64,000 nt of DNA, from positions 124,001 through 188,000 of the forward strand of contig JAOPKD010000001.1 in NCBI GenBank assembly GCA_025517565.1, written 5' to 3'. The stretch's first letter is position 1. Each line of letters opens with the position of its first letter. The translations under genes were made by a program, and so were the position numbers. This DNA is from Halapricum hydrolyticum. GTDB lineage: Archaea; Halobacteriota; Halobacteria; Halobacteriales; Haloarculaceae. The notes under the pieces are model-generated. The model was not told where the DNA came from and did no database searches. It saw nothing but the letters and a program-made list of their open reading frames with translations. Below are positions 49,638-59,929 of this stretch, piece by piece.

Positions 49638-52600
49638 ATGAAACGAAGAGAGTATCTCACAGGACTTGCAGGGGTCGGAGCGCTATCGGCGACCGGACAG
49701 GTCGGTGCACAGTCGGACGTCCGTCGATTGAGCCTTTCCAGTGCCGTCGGCGACGACACGCACCATCCGGGTGCGCCGCGGTTCGCTCCACTGGGTGTGA
49801 CGTTCTACGATCGGCCGATCACCGACTTCGACGACGATCACGCGGACGGCAAGGATCGGGACAGCTTTGCCCCGCAGATCGTCGGCGAACCCGAGCAGGA
49901 CCCGGCCAACTACGGTGCCGACGAGTTCTCGTGGTCGATCGCCGAGGCGCCCGACGATAGTACCGCGACGATCGAGTATCGACCGGCGGATGGTGATATC
50001 GAACAGTACGATCCAGGACAGAACAACGTCGCGGAGTTCAACCCGGACGTGCCCGGTCGGTACGTCCTCGAACTCGACGCGCCGGACGGGACCCACGAAC
50101 AGGTGCTGCACATCTTCCCGGAGAACAGTGGAAACGGTGGGCCACCGCGCATCTCCATTGAAGGTGAGTACGACGCTGACGCCGAAGAGTTCGTCCTCGA
50201 TTCGAACCCGAAGCTCGCGCCCAGCGGCCAGGCACCGATGAGCGACGTCTACGTTGCCTGGCTGGCCGACCAGCGGGACGCGCTGTCGACCGAGGACGTT
50301 GACGTCGGCGAGGGGACCGACTCCTGGACCGCCCGGATCCCCAAGAGCGCACTCGACGGGGAGACGTGTCGGATCCACGCGGCACCCAACGACGGCAACA
50401 TGGCCGGATACGCTGACACCGTCGAGATGGATCCCGAAAACGAGGTCGTCGAGTATCCCAATCGGCCGCCGGAGTGGGCCGAGAACGGGATCATGTACCA
50501 GATCTTCCCGCGGTCGTTCATGGGTCCGCCGGAAGAAGGCGAGTGGCCGTACTTCAACTCTAACGCTCACTTCGCGGGCTTCGAAGAGAAGCTCGACTAC
50601 CTCGATGACCTGAACGTCGACGTCATCTGGTTCTGTCCGACCGTCCCCTCCGAGAGCGCCAACTGGAAGCCCCAGAACGCCGACGAGTGGGACGGAAGCG
50701 GTGGCAACCGGTTCAAGTTCTCCGGCGGCGGACCGCACGGCTACGATGCGCTGTCGTACTTCCAGAAAGCCGAGGACCTCACTTCCGAGTACACCTTCGA
50801 GGACTACGCGGACGAACCGTGGCCCTGGGAGGAGGGGTACGATCCCGAGACCAACGTCCGCGAGGCCGCTCGCGAGAGCGCGATGGCGGAGTTCGAGAGC
50901 TTCCTCGAAGCGGCCCACGAGCGGGACATCAAGGTCTGTATCGACTTCGTGATCAACCACGGCGGGCGCCACCACCCCCTGTTCCAGGACACGATCGCCT
51001 CTCACAGCGATAGCCGTCCGGAAGGATGGACCTACAAGGGGATCGAGGCAAACAACGAGGACTCGACATACTTCGACTGGTTCACCCGTCAGACTGGGCC
51101 GATCGAGGACGACGCCGGCAACGTCGTCGATCCGGCGCCGGCCATGACCGGGTTCGCTGACCTGCGCGTGATGCCCCAGTGGAACTACAGCAACGTCGCG
51201 CTGCGCGAGCACATCCTCGCGGCCGCCAAACACTGGGCACAGACGGGCGTCGATGCGTTCCGCTGTGACATCGCGTACGGCGTTCCCCACGGCATGTGGA
51301 AGGAGATCCGGGAGGTCGTCCGGGCAGAGAACAGCGAGTTCATGCTGCTCGACGAGACCATCCCGAACGATCCGTCGTTCTCGGAAAACGAGTTCGACAT
51401 GCACTTCGACACGGCCGACTTCATGACCGACGCCGGCCACGGCGTCGTCAACGGCGGGGACCCGAAGCAGCTGTACGACTCCGTCGCGAAGCGGTGGGAC
51501 GAGGGGTGGCCCGATCACGAACTTATCATCAACGCCACGGAGAACCACGACGAGTTCCGGCTGCTCGACGTCGCCCAGGACGGCACCCGGGAGGATCCGG
51601 CAAAAGCCCAGCGTGCAGTCTGGGCATCCGGCGTTCTGCTGCCGGGCATCCCGTTCATTTACTACGGCCAGGAACGCCAGATCACGAACTACGGCTACGA
51701 GCGGTTCGACTACGACGGGTCCGGCGAGGACTACCGGACCGGCGACGGCGACGTCGGCCCTGGCAACCCGGCACGCGCGTTCATGAACTGGGAGGAGAAC
51801 GGCGACGAAGTGCCTGATGAGCACCTCCAGTTCTACAAGGACGTCACGCAGTTCTACAAGGACTACGACATCTTCAAGCCCTACGCGGGACTGTCGGGCG
51901 CGTGGTTCCAGTCCGAGGACAGCGTGCTGGCGTTCGGCCGCACGATGGAGACCGACGACGGCGAGCAGCACGTCATCGTCATGCTCCACTTCGATCCGGG
52001 AACGGCGACGGTCGATCTGCTGCCCGGTGCCGAGACCGAGGACTGGTTCTCCGGCGAGGACATCGGCGTCGAATCTGAGGGACAGGCCGTCACTGTCGAG
52101 TTCGAGACGCTCGCAGTCGTCGAGACCGATTCGCTGTTCAGTCTCGGTGATCGCGTCGCGCAACTGGACGACGAGACGGGCGACGACAACGGCCCCGGAA
52201 GTTACACGTACCCGACCGGCGACTACGCCGAGGGCACGTTCGACATCTCGGAATTCACGGTCCACACGACTGCCGAGAACGTCCAGTTCCGCGTCCCGGT
52301 TGCGGGATCGCTCGGTTCTGACGGCGACGGTGGGCTCACGGCCCAGCACGCGCAGATCTACCTTCACGACCCCGAAGCCGAAGAAGGCACGACCGAGGGT
52401 CGGGCCGGCACGAACGTCACCTTCGAGGAGCCCTATCAGTACCGCGTGATCGCCAACGGCGTGGACGGCGTTCTCGTCGAGAACCACGCGGGCGAAGTCG
52501 TTGCGGAGGGGTCGCTGGTTGCCAACCCCGTCGCAGACGAACTCGTCGTCGAGGTGCCGCGAAGCACGCTCGATATGGGGATCCAGTCGTACTATCTCGC

Positions 52601-55010
52601 GCCGCTGATGTTCGGCCACGACGCCGACGCCGACGGCGGCGTCATGCAGGTCCAGTCCGAAGCCGGCGAGTCGGCGTTCGGCGGCGCCGAGACGCCGGAG
52701 ATGGCCCCGCGTGTCATCGACATGGTCCTGCCCGAGTCGACGAGCCAGGCCGACGCGCTCAGCTACTCCGGAGAAGAACTGGCGACGCTACCGTACACGT
52801 CGCTGGCCTCCGAGTTCGATCAGATCGGTCTGGCCCAAGACCCCGAAGGCGACGGCAAAGGTCCGGGCAATTACCAGTACGCGAAGCCAGAGGGTGAGTT
52901 CTACGACGGACTGTGGGACATCACGAGCGTGGGCGTCTCCGAGAGCCGCTCGCGCGTTCAGTTCGAATACACGTTCGCGACAGAGATCCAGAACGTCTGG
53001 GGCCTCAACGGCTTCTCCCAGCAGTTCCCGCAGGTGTACATCCGCGATCCCAAGGCCGGCGACGACGTCCCGTCCTCGACGAGCGGTCGGACAGGTCTCA
53101 ACGCTGACTTCGAGGAACCCTATCACTACCGCGTCGTCGTCCACGGCGAGGGAACCCAGCAGGTCGAAGCCGCCGATGGGAGCGTCATCAGCACTGACGT
53201 GAACGTTTCCGTCGACGGCGCGACGATCGCCTTCGACCTGCCGAAAGACGCGATCGGCGGCTCGCCGGAAGGCAAGCAACTCGCCTCGCTGGTCGCGCCG
53301 TACGACGGCTACGGTCAGGGTGGAATCCGACAGGGCTTCGCTGCAGAGCCAGGTGACTATACGATCGGTACCAGCGGCGAACCGACCGAGACCGCCCCGC
53401 GCGTGATGGATCTGATCACGCCCGGCGACGTCAGCCAGTCGCAGGCGCTCGCCTACTCGGCGGATTCGACGGCGACGATCCCGCTCGCGGCGTGGGGCGA
53501 CGCCTACGTCCAGACGACGGGGCTCGATCCGATCACCGATCCGGAAGGCGACGACAACGGCCCCGGATCGTACACGTATCCGACGAGCGACCAGATCCCG
53601 GAAGGCTGTCTCGACGTCACGCAGGTCGACATCGAGTCGAAGACCGCAAGCTGGGACTTCACCGTCCACCTCAACGGCCCGGTCGAGAACCCCTGGAGCT
53701 ACGACGACGGGTTCAGCCCGCAGCTGTTCCAGCTGTACTTCCAGGACCCCAACGCGCCAGAGGACGCGCCCGCAACGTCCAGAGGGCGGTCCGGTATGAC
53801 CTCTTCGTTCCTCGAGGAGTACCATTACCGGGTGTACGTCGACGGCGGCACGCAGTTGGTCGAGAACGCCGCCGGCGACGCGCTCGCGGAAGACTTCGAG
53901 ACGACGGCCGACTCCGACGCCAGCACGATCAGCTTCAGCGTGCCGAAGGCTCCCTTCGACACCGACGATCTCACCCAGATGAAGATGTCGATGCTGGTGT
54001 TCAGTCAGGACGGGTTCGGCCAGGGCGGTATCCGTCAGAGCGTTGGCGAAACAGCCGCCGAGTGGGGGATCGGTGGTGCCAACCCCGACGCCGTCGGGAG
54101 TGCACCTCGCGTGATGGATCTGGTCGGACCCGAGGGCGTCGTCGATCAGGAGAGTGCGCTCTCGTATGGACCGGATTCGCCCGCGCTCATCCCGCTGTAC
54201 GACGTCGAGTCGCTGATCAGCGGCGAAGGCACGAGCGGGCTCGAAGCGATCGCCGCGCCCGGACCGGAAGTGTTCGGTACGGTCGAAGGGACGCTGGACG
54301 CGTCCAGTTCCTCCGATCCGGACGGCCAGGACCTGAGCTTCCAGTGGGAGCAGATCGGCGGTCCGGACGTGCTGGAGTTCAACGGCACGGACACGGCGAA
54401 GCCGACGTTCGTCGCACCGGACGTCGACGAAGAGACCGAACTGGAGTTCCAGGTCACCGTCACTAACGAGGACGGTGACGAGGCGACGGCGACGACGACG
54501 GCAACGGTCGTCCCGCAGTCGGCAAACGACGCGCCGACCGCCGACGCCGGCGAGGATCAGACGGTCGATCCGGGCGAGACAGTCTCGCTGCAGGCAGTCA
54601 ACTCCGAGGACCCCAACGGCGGGACGCTCTCCTATCAGTGGGAGCAGACCGCCGGTCCCGACGTCGACCTCGTCGGTCCGGACAGTATCGGTGCGGCGTT
54701 CAAGGCGCCGGAAGTCGAGGAAGACACCGACTTCGTCTTCGAACTGACCGTCAACGACGGCCAGGGCAAGACCGCGACCGACTCGGTCACGATCACCGTC
54801 CGTGGTCCCGAAGAGACCGAGACCCCCACCGAAACTGAAACCGAGACCGAAACCGAAGAAGGCGACGGCTTCGGTCCCGGCTTCGGCGTCGTCAGCGGTG
54901 CGCTCGGGACTGCCGGCGGTGTCGCCTACGCTGCCAAGTCGCTGCTGAGCAGTGACGAACCCGCACAGCCCGACGACGTCGCCGTGGAGGACGTCGACGA
55001 CGAAGAGTAA
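49638..55010 (+). CDS. Secreted multidomain GH13 amylase-type enzyme with DOMON-like, PKD-like and sorting domains
   Basis: A 1790-residue extracellular enzyme. Tat-type signal (KRREYLTGLAGVGALSATGQ) at the N-terminus. After a beta-sandwich comes a GH13 barrel (about 280-830) with CIDFVINHGGRHHPLF, the nucleophile in GVDAFRCDIAYG (about 542), acid/base in MLLDETIPND (about 573) and NATENHDEFRLL. Three repeats of about 230 residues follow (starting near 845, 1068 and 1300 with D..GDDNGPGSYTYP), like glucodextranase C-terminal DOMON-type sugar-binding domains. Two PKD/REJ-like domains follow (about 1550-1722). A Thr/Glu-rich stalk, FGPGFG and a TM helix resemble PGF-CTERM sorting, though with an unusual acidic tail. 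Probably degrades starch-like glucans at the cell surface. Confidence 0.88.
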   Translation: MKRREYLTGLAGVGALSATGQVGAQSDVRRLSLSSAVGDDTHHPGAPRFAPLGVTFYDRPITDFDDDHADGKDRDSFAPQIVGEPEQDPANYGADEFSWSIAEAPDDSTATIEYRPADGDIEQYDPGQNNVAEFNPDVPGRYVLELDAPDGTHEQVLHIFPENSGNGGPPRISIEGEYDADAEEFVLDSNPKLAPSGQAPMSDVYVAWLADQRDALSTEDVDVGEGTDSWTARIPKSALDGETCRIHAAPNDGNMAGYADTVEMDPENEVVEYPNRPPEWAENGIMYQIFPRSFMGPPEEGEWPYFNSNAHFAGFEEKLDYLDDLNVDVIWFCPTVPSESANWKPQNADEWDGSGGNRFKFSGGGPHGYDALSYFQKAEDLTSEYTFEDYADEPWPWEEGYDPETNVREAARESAMAEFESFLEAAHERDIKVCIDFVINHGGRHHPLFQDTIASHSDSRPEGWTYKGIEANNEDSTYFDWFTRQTGPIEDDAGNVVDPAPAMTGFADLRVMPQWNYSNVALREHILAAAKHWAQTGVDAFRCDIAYGVPHGMWKEIREVVRAENSEFMLLDETIPNDPSFSENEFDMHFDTADFMTDAGHGVVNGGDPKQLYDSVAKRWDEGWPDHELIINATENHDEFRLLDVAQDGTREDPAKAQRAVWASGVLLPGIPFIYYGQERQITNYGYERFDYDGSGEDYRTGDGDVGPGNPARAFMNWEENGDEVPDEHLQFYKDVTQFYKDYDIFKPYAGLSGAWFQSEDSVLAFGRTMETDDGEQHVIVMLHFDPGTATVDLLPGAETEDWFSGEDIGVESEGQAVTVEFETLAVVETDSLFSLGDRVAQLDDETGDDNGPGSYTYPTGDYAEGTFDISEFTVHTTAENVQFRVPVAGSLGSDGDGGLTAQHAQIYLHDPEAEEGTTEGRAGTNVTFEEPYQYRVIANGVDGVLVENHAGEVVAEGSLVANPVADELVVEVPRSTLDMGIQSYYLAPLMFGHDADADGGVMQVQSEAGESAFGGAETPEMAPRVIDMVLPESTSQADALSYSGEELATLPYTSLASEFDQIGLAQDPEGDGKGPGNYQYAKPEGEFYDGLWDITSVGVSESRSRVQFEYTFATEIQNVWGLNGFSQQFPQVYIRDPKAGDDVPSSTSGRTGLNADFEEPYHYRVVVHGEGTQQVEAADGSVISTDVNVSVDGATIAFDLPKDAIGGSPEGKQLASLVAPYDGYGQGGIRQGFAAEPGDYTIGTSGEPTETAPRVMDLITPGDVSQSQALAYSADSTATIPLAAWGDAYVQTTGLDPITDPEGDDNGPGSYTYPTSDQIPEGCLDVTQVDIESKTASWDFTVHLNGPVENPWSYDDGFSPQLFQLYFQDPNAPEDAPATSRGRSGMTSSFLEEYHYRVYVDGGTQLVENAAGDALAEDFETTADSDASTISFSVPKAPFDTDDLTQMKMSMLVFSQDGFGQGGIRQSVGETAAEWGIGGANPDAVGSAPRVMDLVGPEGVVDQESALSYGPDSPALIPLYDVESLISGEGTSGLEAIAAPGPEVFGTVEGTLDASSSSDPDGQDLSFQWEQIGGPDVLEFNGTDTAKPTFVAPDVDEETELEFQVTVTNEDGDEATATTTATVVPQSANDAPTADAGEDQTVDPGETVSLQAVNSEDPNGGTLSYQWEQTAGPDVDLVGPDSIGAAFKAPEVEEDTDFVFELTVNDGQGKTATDSVTITVRGPEETETPTETETETETEEGDGFGPGFGVVSGALGTAGGVAYAAKSLLSSDEPAQPDDVAVEDVDDEE

Positions 55011-55044
55011 CCGATCCGGCCGGCGGATCGCTTTTTTTTGCGCG

Positions 55045-56490
55045 CTAGTCGAGTTGTTCGCCGACGATCCTGTCGACGACATCGAGAAACGCGTCTTCGC
55101 GTCCGTCCGGAATCGTCGCCCCGGCAGCGACGTCGTGACCACCTCCGTCGCCGCCGACGGATTGCGACGCTTCGCGCATGACGACCGACAGATCTAGCCC
55201 CCGACCGACGAGCACGCCCGTCCCGCGTGCGGACACCTTCAGTTCGTCGTCGTTTTTGCGGGCGAACGCGACGATCGGTTTCGATCGCGAGACGCCCTCG
55301 TTGCCCAGCGCCATCCCGGCGACGATGCCGACGATCGTCTCGCGGATGCGATTGCCCGCGTGGAAGTACTGGACGTGCTCGCGTTGCGTTACCCCTTCGC
55401 TGGTGACCCAGTCGATGCCCTCCGAGAGGTTTCGCCGATGGTTTTCGAGGAGACGGCGGGCACGATCGAGCGGATCTCCGCGCTCGCCCAGACAGACGGC
55501 GAGTCCGACGTCCGCTCGCTCGTAGCGCGCCGTGGCGTTCAAAAGCGTCGAGAACTCGCTGGCGTCGCGCAGTTCCGTCCCCTCGGGTTCGGCCGGGAAC
55601 GTGTAGGTCGTTGCTACCAGCCGGTCGATCTTTTCGGCAGGGACGCCACGCGAGACGGCACGTTGCACGAGCGCGCTCGCGACCGTCTGGCGTTCGTCGT
55701 CGGAGAGGTCGATCCAGCGTCGCCACTCGCCGCCGGCGCGCAGATCGAGTCCGAGATCCTCCAGAAACGCGATTGCACCCGCCTCGTCGTTGGAGATTCC
55801 CGGGATGTGCACGTCGCTGGCGTACTCGAGCAGTTTCGGCAGCGGTCGCGTCTGCTTGCCGTACAGTGACAGGTCGCGCGTCTCGGTGACGACACCGGCA
55901 TCGACCCCTTCCGCCACGATCCGCTCGTTCGCACCGACCAGTTCGCCGCCTGTCGCCTGCATGTCGCCGACGGCACCGACGACGGCCAGCGCCGCGAGAT
56001 CTCGGTTCCGATCGCCACCCAGCGCACGCGCGAGCACGTAACTCGCACCCGCGCCCGACAGCTCCGATGCGCCGTCGATCCCCTCCAGCAAGGGGTTGAG
56101 ATGCCACCGGAAGTCACCGTAGCCATCGGTTTCCCCGAACCCGGGTGCGCAATCGCTCGCGTCCGACGGCTGGTGGTGATCCGCGATCACGGCCTCGAAG
56201 TCGCCGTCGGCGACGTGCTGGCTGATCACGTCCAGCTGTCCGCTACCGAAGTCCGTGAACAGTACCGTTTCGTAGTCCATCGCCGCGATCGAGGCGATCT
56301 CCTCGGCGTCGAGTTGCTTCTTGAAGACGACCTCGTGTTCCAGGCCGGCGCGTTCCAGCGCCGTCGAGGCGATGGCGGCACTCGTCAGTCCGTCGGCGTC
56401 GATGTGCGACGCCAGCAGGACCCGCTCGGCGTCCCGCAGTCGATCGGCACAGGCCCGCGCGCGCTCGTCGAGTTCCGGAACCGGTCCCAT
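55045..56490 (-). CDS. DHH-family phosphoesterase (RecJ-like)
   Basis: A 481-residue RecJ-like DHH/DHHA1 protein. ASHIDADGLTSAAIAS, LFTDFGSGQ and VIADHHQPSD are the metal-binding motifs of the DHH domain, and the C-terminal DHHA1 domain has SVGGDGGGHDVAAGATIP, the substrate-phosphate loop. Archaeal members are 5'-3' exonucleases acting with the replisome or in RNA/DNA turnover. I start at 56490; the 30 residues upstream are not family-like. Convergent with the amylase gene. Confidence 0.87.
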   Translation of the reverse strand: MGPVPELDERARACADRLRDAERVLLASHIDADGLTSAAIASTALERAGLEHEVVFKKQLDAEEIASIAAMDYETVLFTDFGSGQLDVISQHVADGDFEAVIADHHQPSDASDCAPGFGETDGYGDFRWHLNPLLEGIDGASELSGAGASYVLARALGGDRNRDLAALAVVGAVGDMQATGGELVGANERIVAEGVDAGVVTETRDLSLYGKQTRPLPKLLEYASDVHIPGISNDEAGAIAFLEDLGLDLRAGGEWRRWIDLSDDERQTVASALVQRAVSRGVPAEKIDRLVATTYTFPAEPEGTELRDASEFSTLLNATARYERADVGLAVCLGERGDPLDRARRLLENHRRNLSEGIDWVTSEGVTQREHVQYFHAGNRIRETIVGIVAGMALGNEGVSRSKPIVAFARKNDDELKVSARGTGVLVGRGLDLSVVMREASQSVGGDGGGHDVAAGATIPDGREDAFLDVVDRIVGEQLD

Positions 56491-56584
56491 CGACTGTGGG
56501 TTGGGGCGGTATCGGATAAAAACGTCCGGACGTCGATCGGCACTCGCGCGTGCGCTTGACGGCCTGGTGGTCGTGTGCAACCAA

Positions 56585-57967
56585 TCACGCGTAGGCTTCG
56601 AATTCCTTGCCGCGCACCAGGAAGTATGCCGTGCCGACGACCCCGACGACCGAGGCGACGCTGAAGGCCAAGACCGGGCTGCCGTTGTAGAGCCCGCTCG
56701 CTGGCAGCCACTCGGGGATCCCAGCCCACAGGAGCCCGCCCAGTGCCGCGCTCGGAATGACGACCGTGTTCCGGATCAGGTAGTACGTGCCGGTCACTCG
56801 CCCGCCAGCGTCTTTTTCCGCGGGCCCGACGATCAGCGCCTTGTGAGAGGGGAGCCCGGCGAATCGAAGTCCCGAGAACGCAAAGAGGAGGAGCATCGAC
56901 AGGGGCGTCCCGGGCGCAGTGATCAACACGACCGGGAAGATCGCGTACACGGCAAACCCGAGCGCGACGATCGGCTTGAGCCCGACCCGCTCGGCGAGTT
57001 TCGCGGCGGGCATCATCACGAGCAGGGCGACGGCCATCTCGACGCCCAGCAGGTAGCCGAAGAAGGCCTGCGGCGAGAGATCGAACGCGACTGTCCCGAT
57101 CGCGGGCACAGACAGTGATGTCTCCAGCCCGACCTCGAAAAACCGGGTGACGACGATGATGAAGTAGACGTAGACCATCCCGTTAGCGAACCGTACCAGC
57201 GTATCGCCGATCAGTAGCGGTCGCAGCGTCTCAGGCATCTCGCGGAGATCCCGGCGGATCTGTGTGAGTCCCTCGAAGGAATCGCCGATCGTGTCGTCGC
57301 TGGCGTCATAGAGGACGTGCTGGACGATCGTGCCGAGGATCCCGGCCGCGACGCCGACCGCGAGCACGTACCGAAAACTGACGGTAAAATCGGGATGGAG
57401 GCTGATCAGAACGCCGGCGAGGACGGGTCCGACGAAGAAAGCCGACCGGCGGAAGATCTCGGTGGAGGCGAACCCGGCCGCCAGCCGCGAGGGATCGGTC
57501 GCCTGCTTGACGACGGCGAAGGTCGCGCCGAGCCCGAAGGACTTCCAGGCCTGCGCGAGCAACAGTCCGACGAAGATCCACACCCACGGCTGGATCGTCA
57601 GGCCGGCGACCGTGATCGCACCGAGCCCGGGTGCGAGAAGCCACAGCAGAAAGCCCGCAGTCGAGAGCGCACCGAACAGCGTCAGCGCGTGCCGCGAGCC
57701 GATACGATCGGACAGCGCGCCGCCGGGATAGGGGTAGACTGCCGCGATGACGTTCCCGAACGTGCCGAAAACGCCGACGAGAAACTCCGACCCACCCAGT
57801 GCGACGATGTAGTCGGGCAGAAACCGACTGGTCATCTGGAAAGCCAGACTGAACGCGAACATCGCCAGCGACAACACCAGCACGTCCCGCTGGAGGGCGA
57901 AAAACCGCCTGAACGTCTCAAGCGCACTCGTTTCCTCGGCCTCGACTGTGACTCGCTCCTCGCTCAT
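56585..57967 (-). CDS. MFS transporter, 12 TM
   Basis: A 460-residue major facilitator superfamily protein. It has the motif-A-like GGALSDRIGSRHALTLFGAL between TM2 and TM3, six hydrophobic segments, a central cytoplasmic loop (SFEGLTQIRRDLREMPETL) and six more. An N-terminal cytoplasmic stretch (ETSALETFRRFFALQRDVLV) precedes TM1. The substrate is not deducible. It lies 94 bases upstream of the DHH gene on the same strand and may share its promoter. Confidence 0.82.
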   Translation of the reverse strand: MSEERVTVEAEETSALETFRRFFALQRDVLVLSLAMFAFSLAFQMTSRFLPDYIVALGGSEFLVGVFGTFGNVIAAVYPYPGGALSDRIGSRHALTLFGALSTAGFLLWLLAPGLGAITVAGLTIQPWVWIFVGLLLAQAWKSFGLGATFAVVKQATDPSRLAAGFASTEIFRRSAFFVGPVLAGVLISLHPDFTVSFRYVLAVGVAAGILGTIVQHVLYDASDDTIGDSFEGLTQIRRDLREMPETLRPLLIGDTLVRFANGMVYVYFIIVVTRFFEVGLETSLSVPAIGTVAFDLSPQAFFGYLLGVEMAVALLVMMPAAKLAERVGLKPIVALGFAVYAIFPVVLITAPGTPLSMLLLFAFSGLRFAGLPSHKALIVGPAEKDAGGRVTGTYYLIRNTVVIPSAALGGLLWAGIPEWLPASGLYNGSPVLAFSVASVVGVVGTAYFLVRGKEFEAYA

Positions 57968-58551
57968 TGCTTCGTTCCGGTGAACGTGACCGTTGTGATC
58001 TTCCGGACCGTGACGATGTCTCAGGCTCGTGAAGTGCGCACCGTCCGTGCCGGGCGGTCAATCCGGGACCGATGGATAGCAGTCACTATCACACCGTGGC
58101 TGTAAGTCTGTTCTGCCTCGATCTGTGCTCTCGGGACTCGAACGTACCCCGACAGAGACGTCATCCAACCGGCTGGTGGCGCTCGATGGCGCGGCCGGAC
58201 GGTGTCGCCGTGGTCGACGACGTCCAGGCCCTCGTCCAGCCGCGCGGGACAGACGCGAAGAGAGACCGGATAGAGAGCTGACCGCCTTGCCGCGGGAGTG
58301 GCGAGCGCAGCGACTGGGCAGCTCCCGGCGTGGGGGGTGGATGGATGAAAGCAGCACGACCGAAGCTGCCCAGCCGGGGGACAGCGCCGCGTTCGCGATA
58401 AGTGACTGGCTGGATTTTACAGCGCTTTTTGGCTCGCGAACCACGGTCACTCCCACTCGCTCCGCTCGCTCGTCTCCCGTTCCCTGGTTCTCCGCCCTCC
58501 ACCGACAGTTTCGACGTTGTCACTCGACAGGGCGAGTGACGAAATTGAAAA
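57968..58551. other. Intergenic region upstream of the MFS gene, no confident gene
   Basis: 584 bases with several open frames on both strands, none with the acidic composition or codon pattern of the neighbours. Around 58276-58330 an inverted pairing (GGGAGTGGCGAG... and ...AGCTGCCCAG) suggests RNA structure, and 58425-58470 is pyrimidine-rich with CGCTCCGCTCGCT repeats. A non-coding RNA is possible but not shown. Confidence 0.35.
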
Positions 58552-58696
58552 TGCCCGGGGAGGGCTCCGAACCCTCGATCTCCGCATGACCCAGGTCCGA
58601 GGCTCGACAGCGCCTCGACGGGCATGCCGGGATGGGTGCCGCGTTCAGAGTGAAACCCTATGAGTGCGGCGCTATGTCCAGCTAAGCCACCCGGGC
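58552..58696 (-). tRNA. tRNA-Met (elongator, CAU) with a 71-base intron
   Basis: Exon 1 (58659-58696, 38 bases) ends ...CCGCACTCATA and exon 2 (58552-58587) begins ATGCGG, so the anticodon loop is CTCATAA and the intron sits at 37/38, the canonical archaeal place. Acceptor GCCCGGG/CCCGGGC, T arm GAGGG-TTCGGAG-CCCTC, discriminator A. The intron (58588-58658) begins GGGTTTCACTC and can form the bulge-helix-bulge cut by the splicing endonuclease. Haloarchaeal elongator tRNA-Met genes usually have this intron. Confidence 0.9.
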
Positions 58697-58812
58697 GCAC
58701 CCGGTGATAGCGGGGTGGTACTCTTTAAGCTTCTCATCTCTATCGCCCGAGGGCTACGCGATCGATTGGCACACCCGGCGGATTTATACTATCGGCAGGT
58801 CACACACGCGGT

Positions 58813-59928
58813 ATGGAACTGCCGGAGCTGGTCCAGGAACACCTCGGAGACGAGGACGTACAGGCCGGGCTCGCGCTGGGTGACGACGATTTGCTCTGTC
58901 TCACTCCCACCCGGACGTTGCTCTACCGGGCGGACGGCCTGCTCAGCGACGAGCGTGTCACCGAATACCCTCACGACGTCGAACGGCTCGATCTGTCGGA
59001 AGGGCGCCGGAAGACGAAGCTCCGCTTCGAGTACGTCGAAGACGAACGGACACTGACGGTGCCGGCCGGCGCGACCCGTGACGCACTCGCGCTGGCGCTC
59101 GAAGGGATTCTCAGTGCCGGGCGGGTCCTCGATCCCGACGGAAGCGTCGTCGAGGCGTTTCGATTCAGCGAACTCACGCTCGTCGTCGCCGACCATCGGA
59201 TCGTCAAACACGTCGGAAACGCCGTCTGGGACGCAGAATTCGAGGCGTTCGCGTACGAGGATCTCACCGGCGTGGACTTCGAGCGAGCCCGCGTCGCCAC
59301 TGAGGTCGTCCTGTACGTCGATGGGCGCCCGGAGCGAATCAAGACGCCGAACGACGACGCTCGACTCGTCGAACGCGCGCTCGAACGCGCGCTGACCGAG
59401 TATTTCGACGTCACGTCGATGTCCCAACTCCAGTCACATTTCCAGTCTGAGGCCGAAGCTGACGAGGCGGATTCGGCGACCGCGCAATCGGACGACGAAT
59501 ATCCGTTCGACAGTGAGATCCGGCCGCTGGGCGAAGACCCCGAATCCCCCGCAGGCCCGGACGAATCCGACGACGCCGAGACTGACGACGGGACTGGCGC
59601 CTCCGCTACCGACAGTATCGCGGAGACTGTCGCTGACGCCGACGCTGACGAACCGGCTGGCACCGATACTACTACCGCGATCCCCGACGCCGAATCCGCG
59701 TCGCCCGAGGCCGAGTCGGCCGAGACGGGTTCGACAGCGGCCGCCGGGTCGGATTCGGACGAGGCGGAGGCTGATACCGCCGGCACGGACACGACCGGGG
59801 CTGATCTGGAACGGATCGACGAACAACTCGCCGAGTTGACGACCGCCGTCAACAAGCAGAACGAGTTACTTCGCAAACACCACGCCGCGATCAAACAACT
59901 GGTCGAAGAGTTGCAGTCAGATAGCTAG
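58813..59928 (+). CDS. Haloarchaeal DUF7115-type protein with acidic linker and C-terminal coiled coil
   Basis: A 371-residue soluble protein. Residues 1-205 hold two PH-like beta domains (LALGDDDLLCLTPTRTLLYR, then LVVADHRIVKHVGNAVWDAE and VDFERARVATEVVLYVDGRP). About 110 acidic low-complexity residues and a C-terminal coiled coil (LERIDEQLAELTTAVNKQNE, then LLRKHHAAIKQLVEEL) follow. This order is seen in a widely conserved haloarchaeal family with no known function. A TATA (GATTTATACTATC, split around 58780-58792) lies about 25 bases upstream. Confidence 0.8.
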   Translation: MELPELVQEHLGDEDVQAGLALGDDDLLCLTPTRTLLYRADGLLSDERVTEYPHDVERLDLSEGRRKTKLRFEYVEDERTLTVPAGATRDALALALEGILSAGRVLDPDGSVVEAFRFSELTLVVADHRIVKHVGNAVWDAEFEAFAYEDLTGVDFERARVATEVVLYVDGRPERIKTPNDDARLVERALERALTEYFDVTSMSQLQSHFQSEAEADEADSATAQSDDEYPFDSEIRPLGEDPESPAGPDESDDAETDDGTGASATDSIAETVADADADEPAGTDTTTAIPDAESASPEAESAETGSTAAAGSDSDEAEADTAGTDTTGADLERIDEQLAELTTAVNKQNELLRKHHAAIKQLVEELQSDS

Positions 59929-59929
59929 G

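Noticed and set aside
49683..52619. A 978-codon open frame on the minus strand inside the amylase gene
   Set aside because: It is fully antisense to a protein with clear GH13 motifs, has no recognisable domain, and is the usual artefact of high-GC DNA in which the complementary frame lacks stops.
58057..58700. Frames of 130-180 codons on both strands upstream of and through tRNA-Met
   Set aside because: They run into the tRNA gene, have atypical composition, and no start signals.
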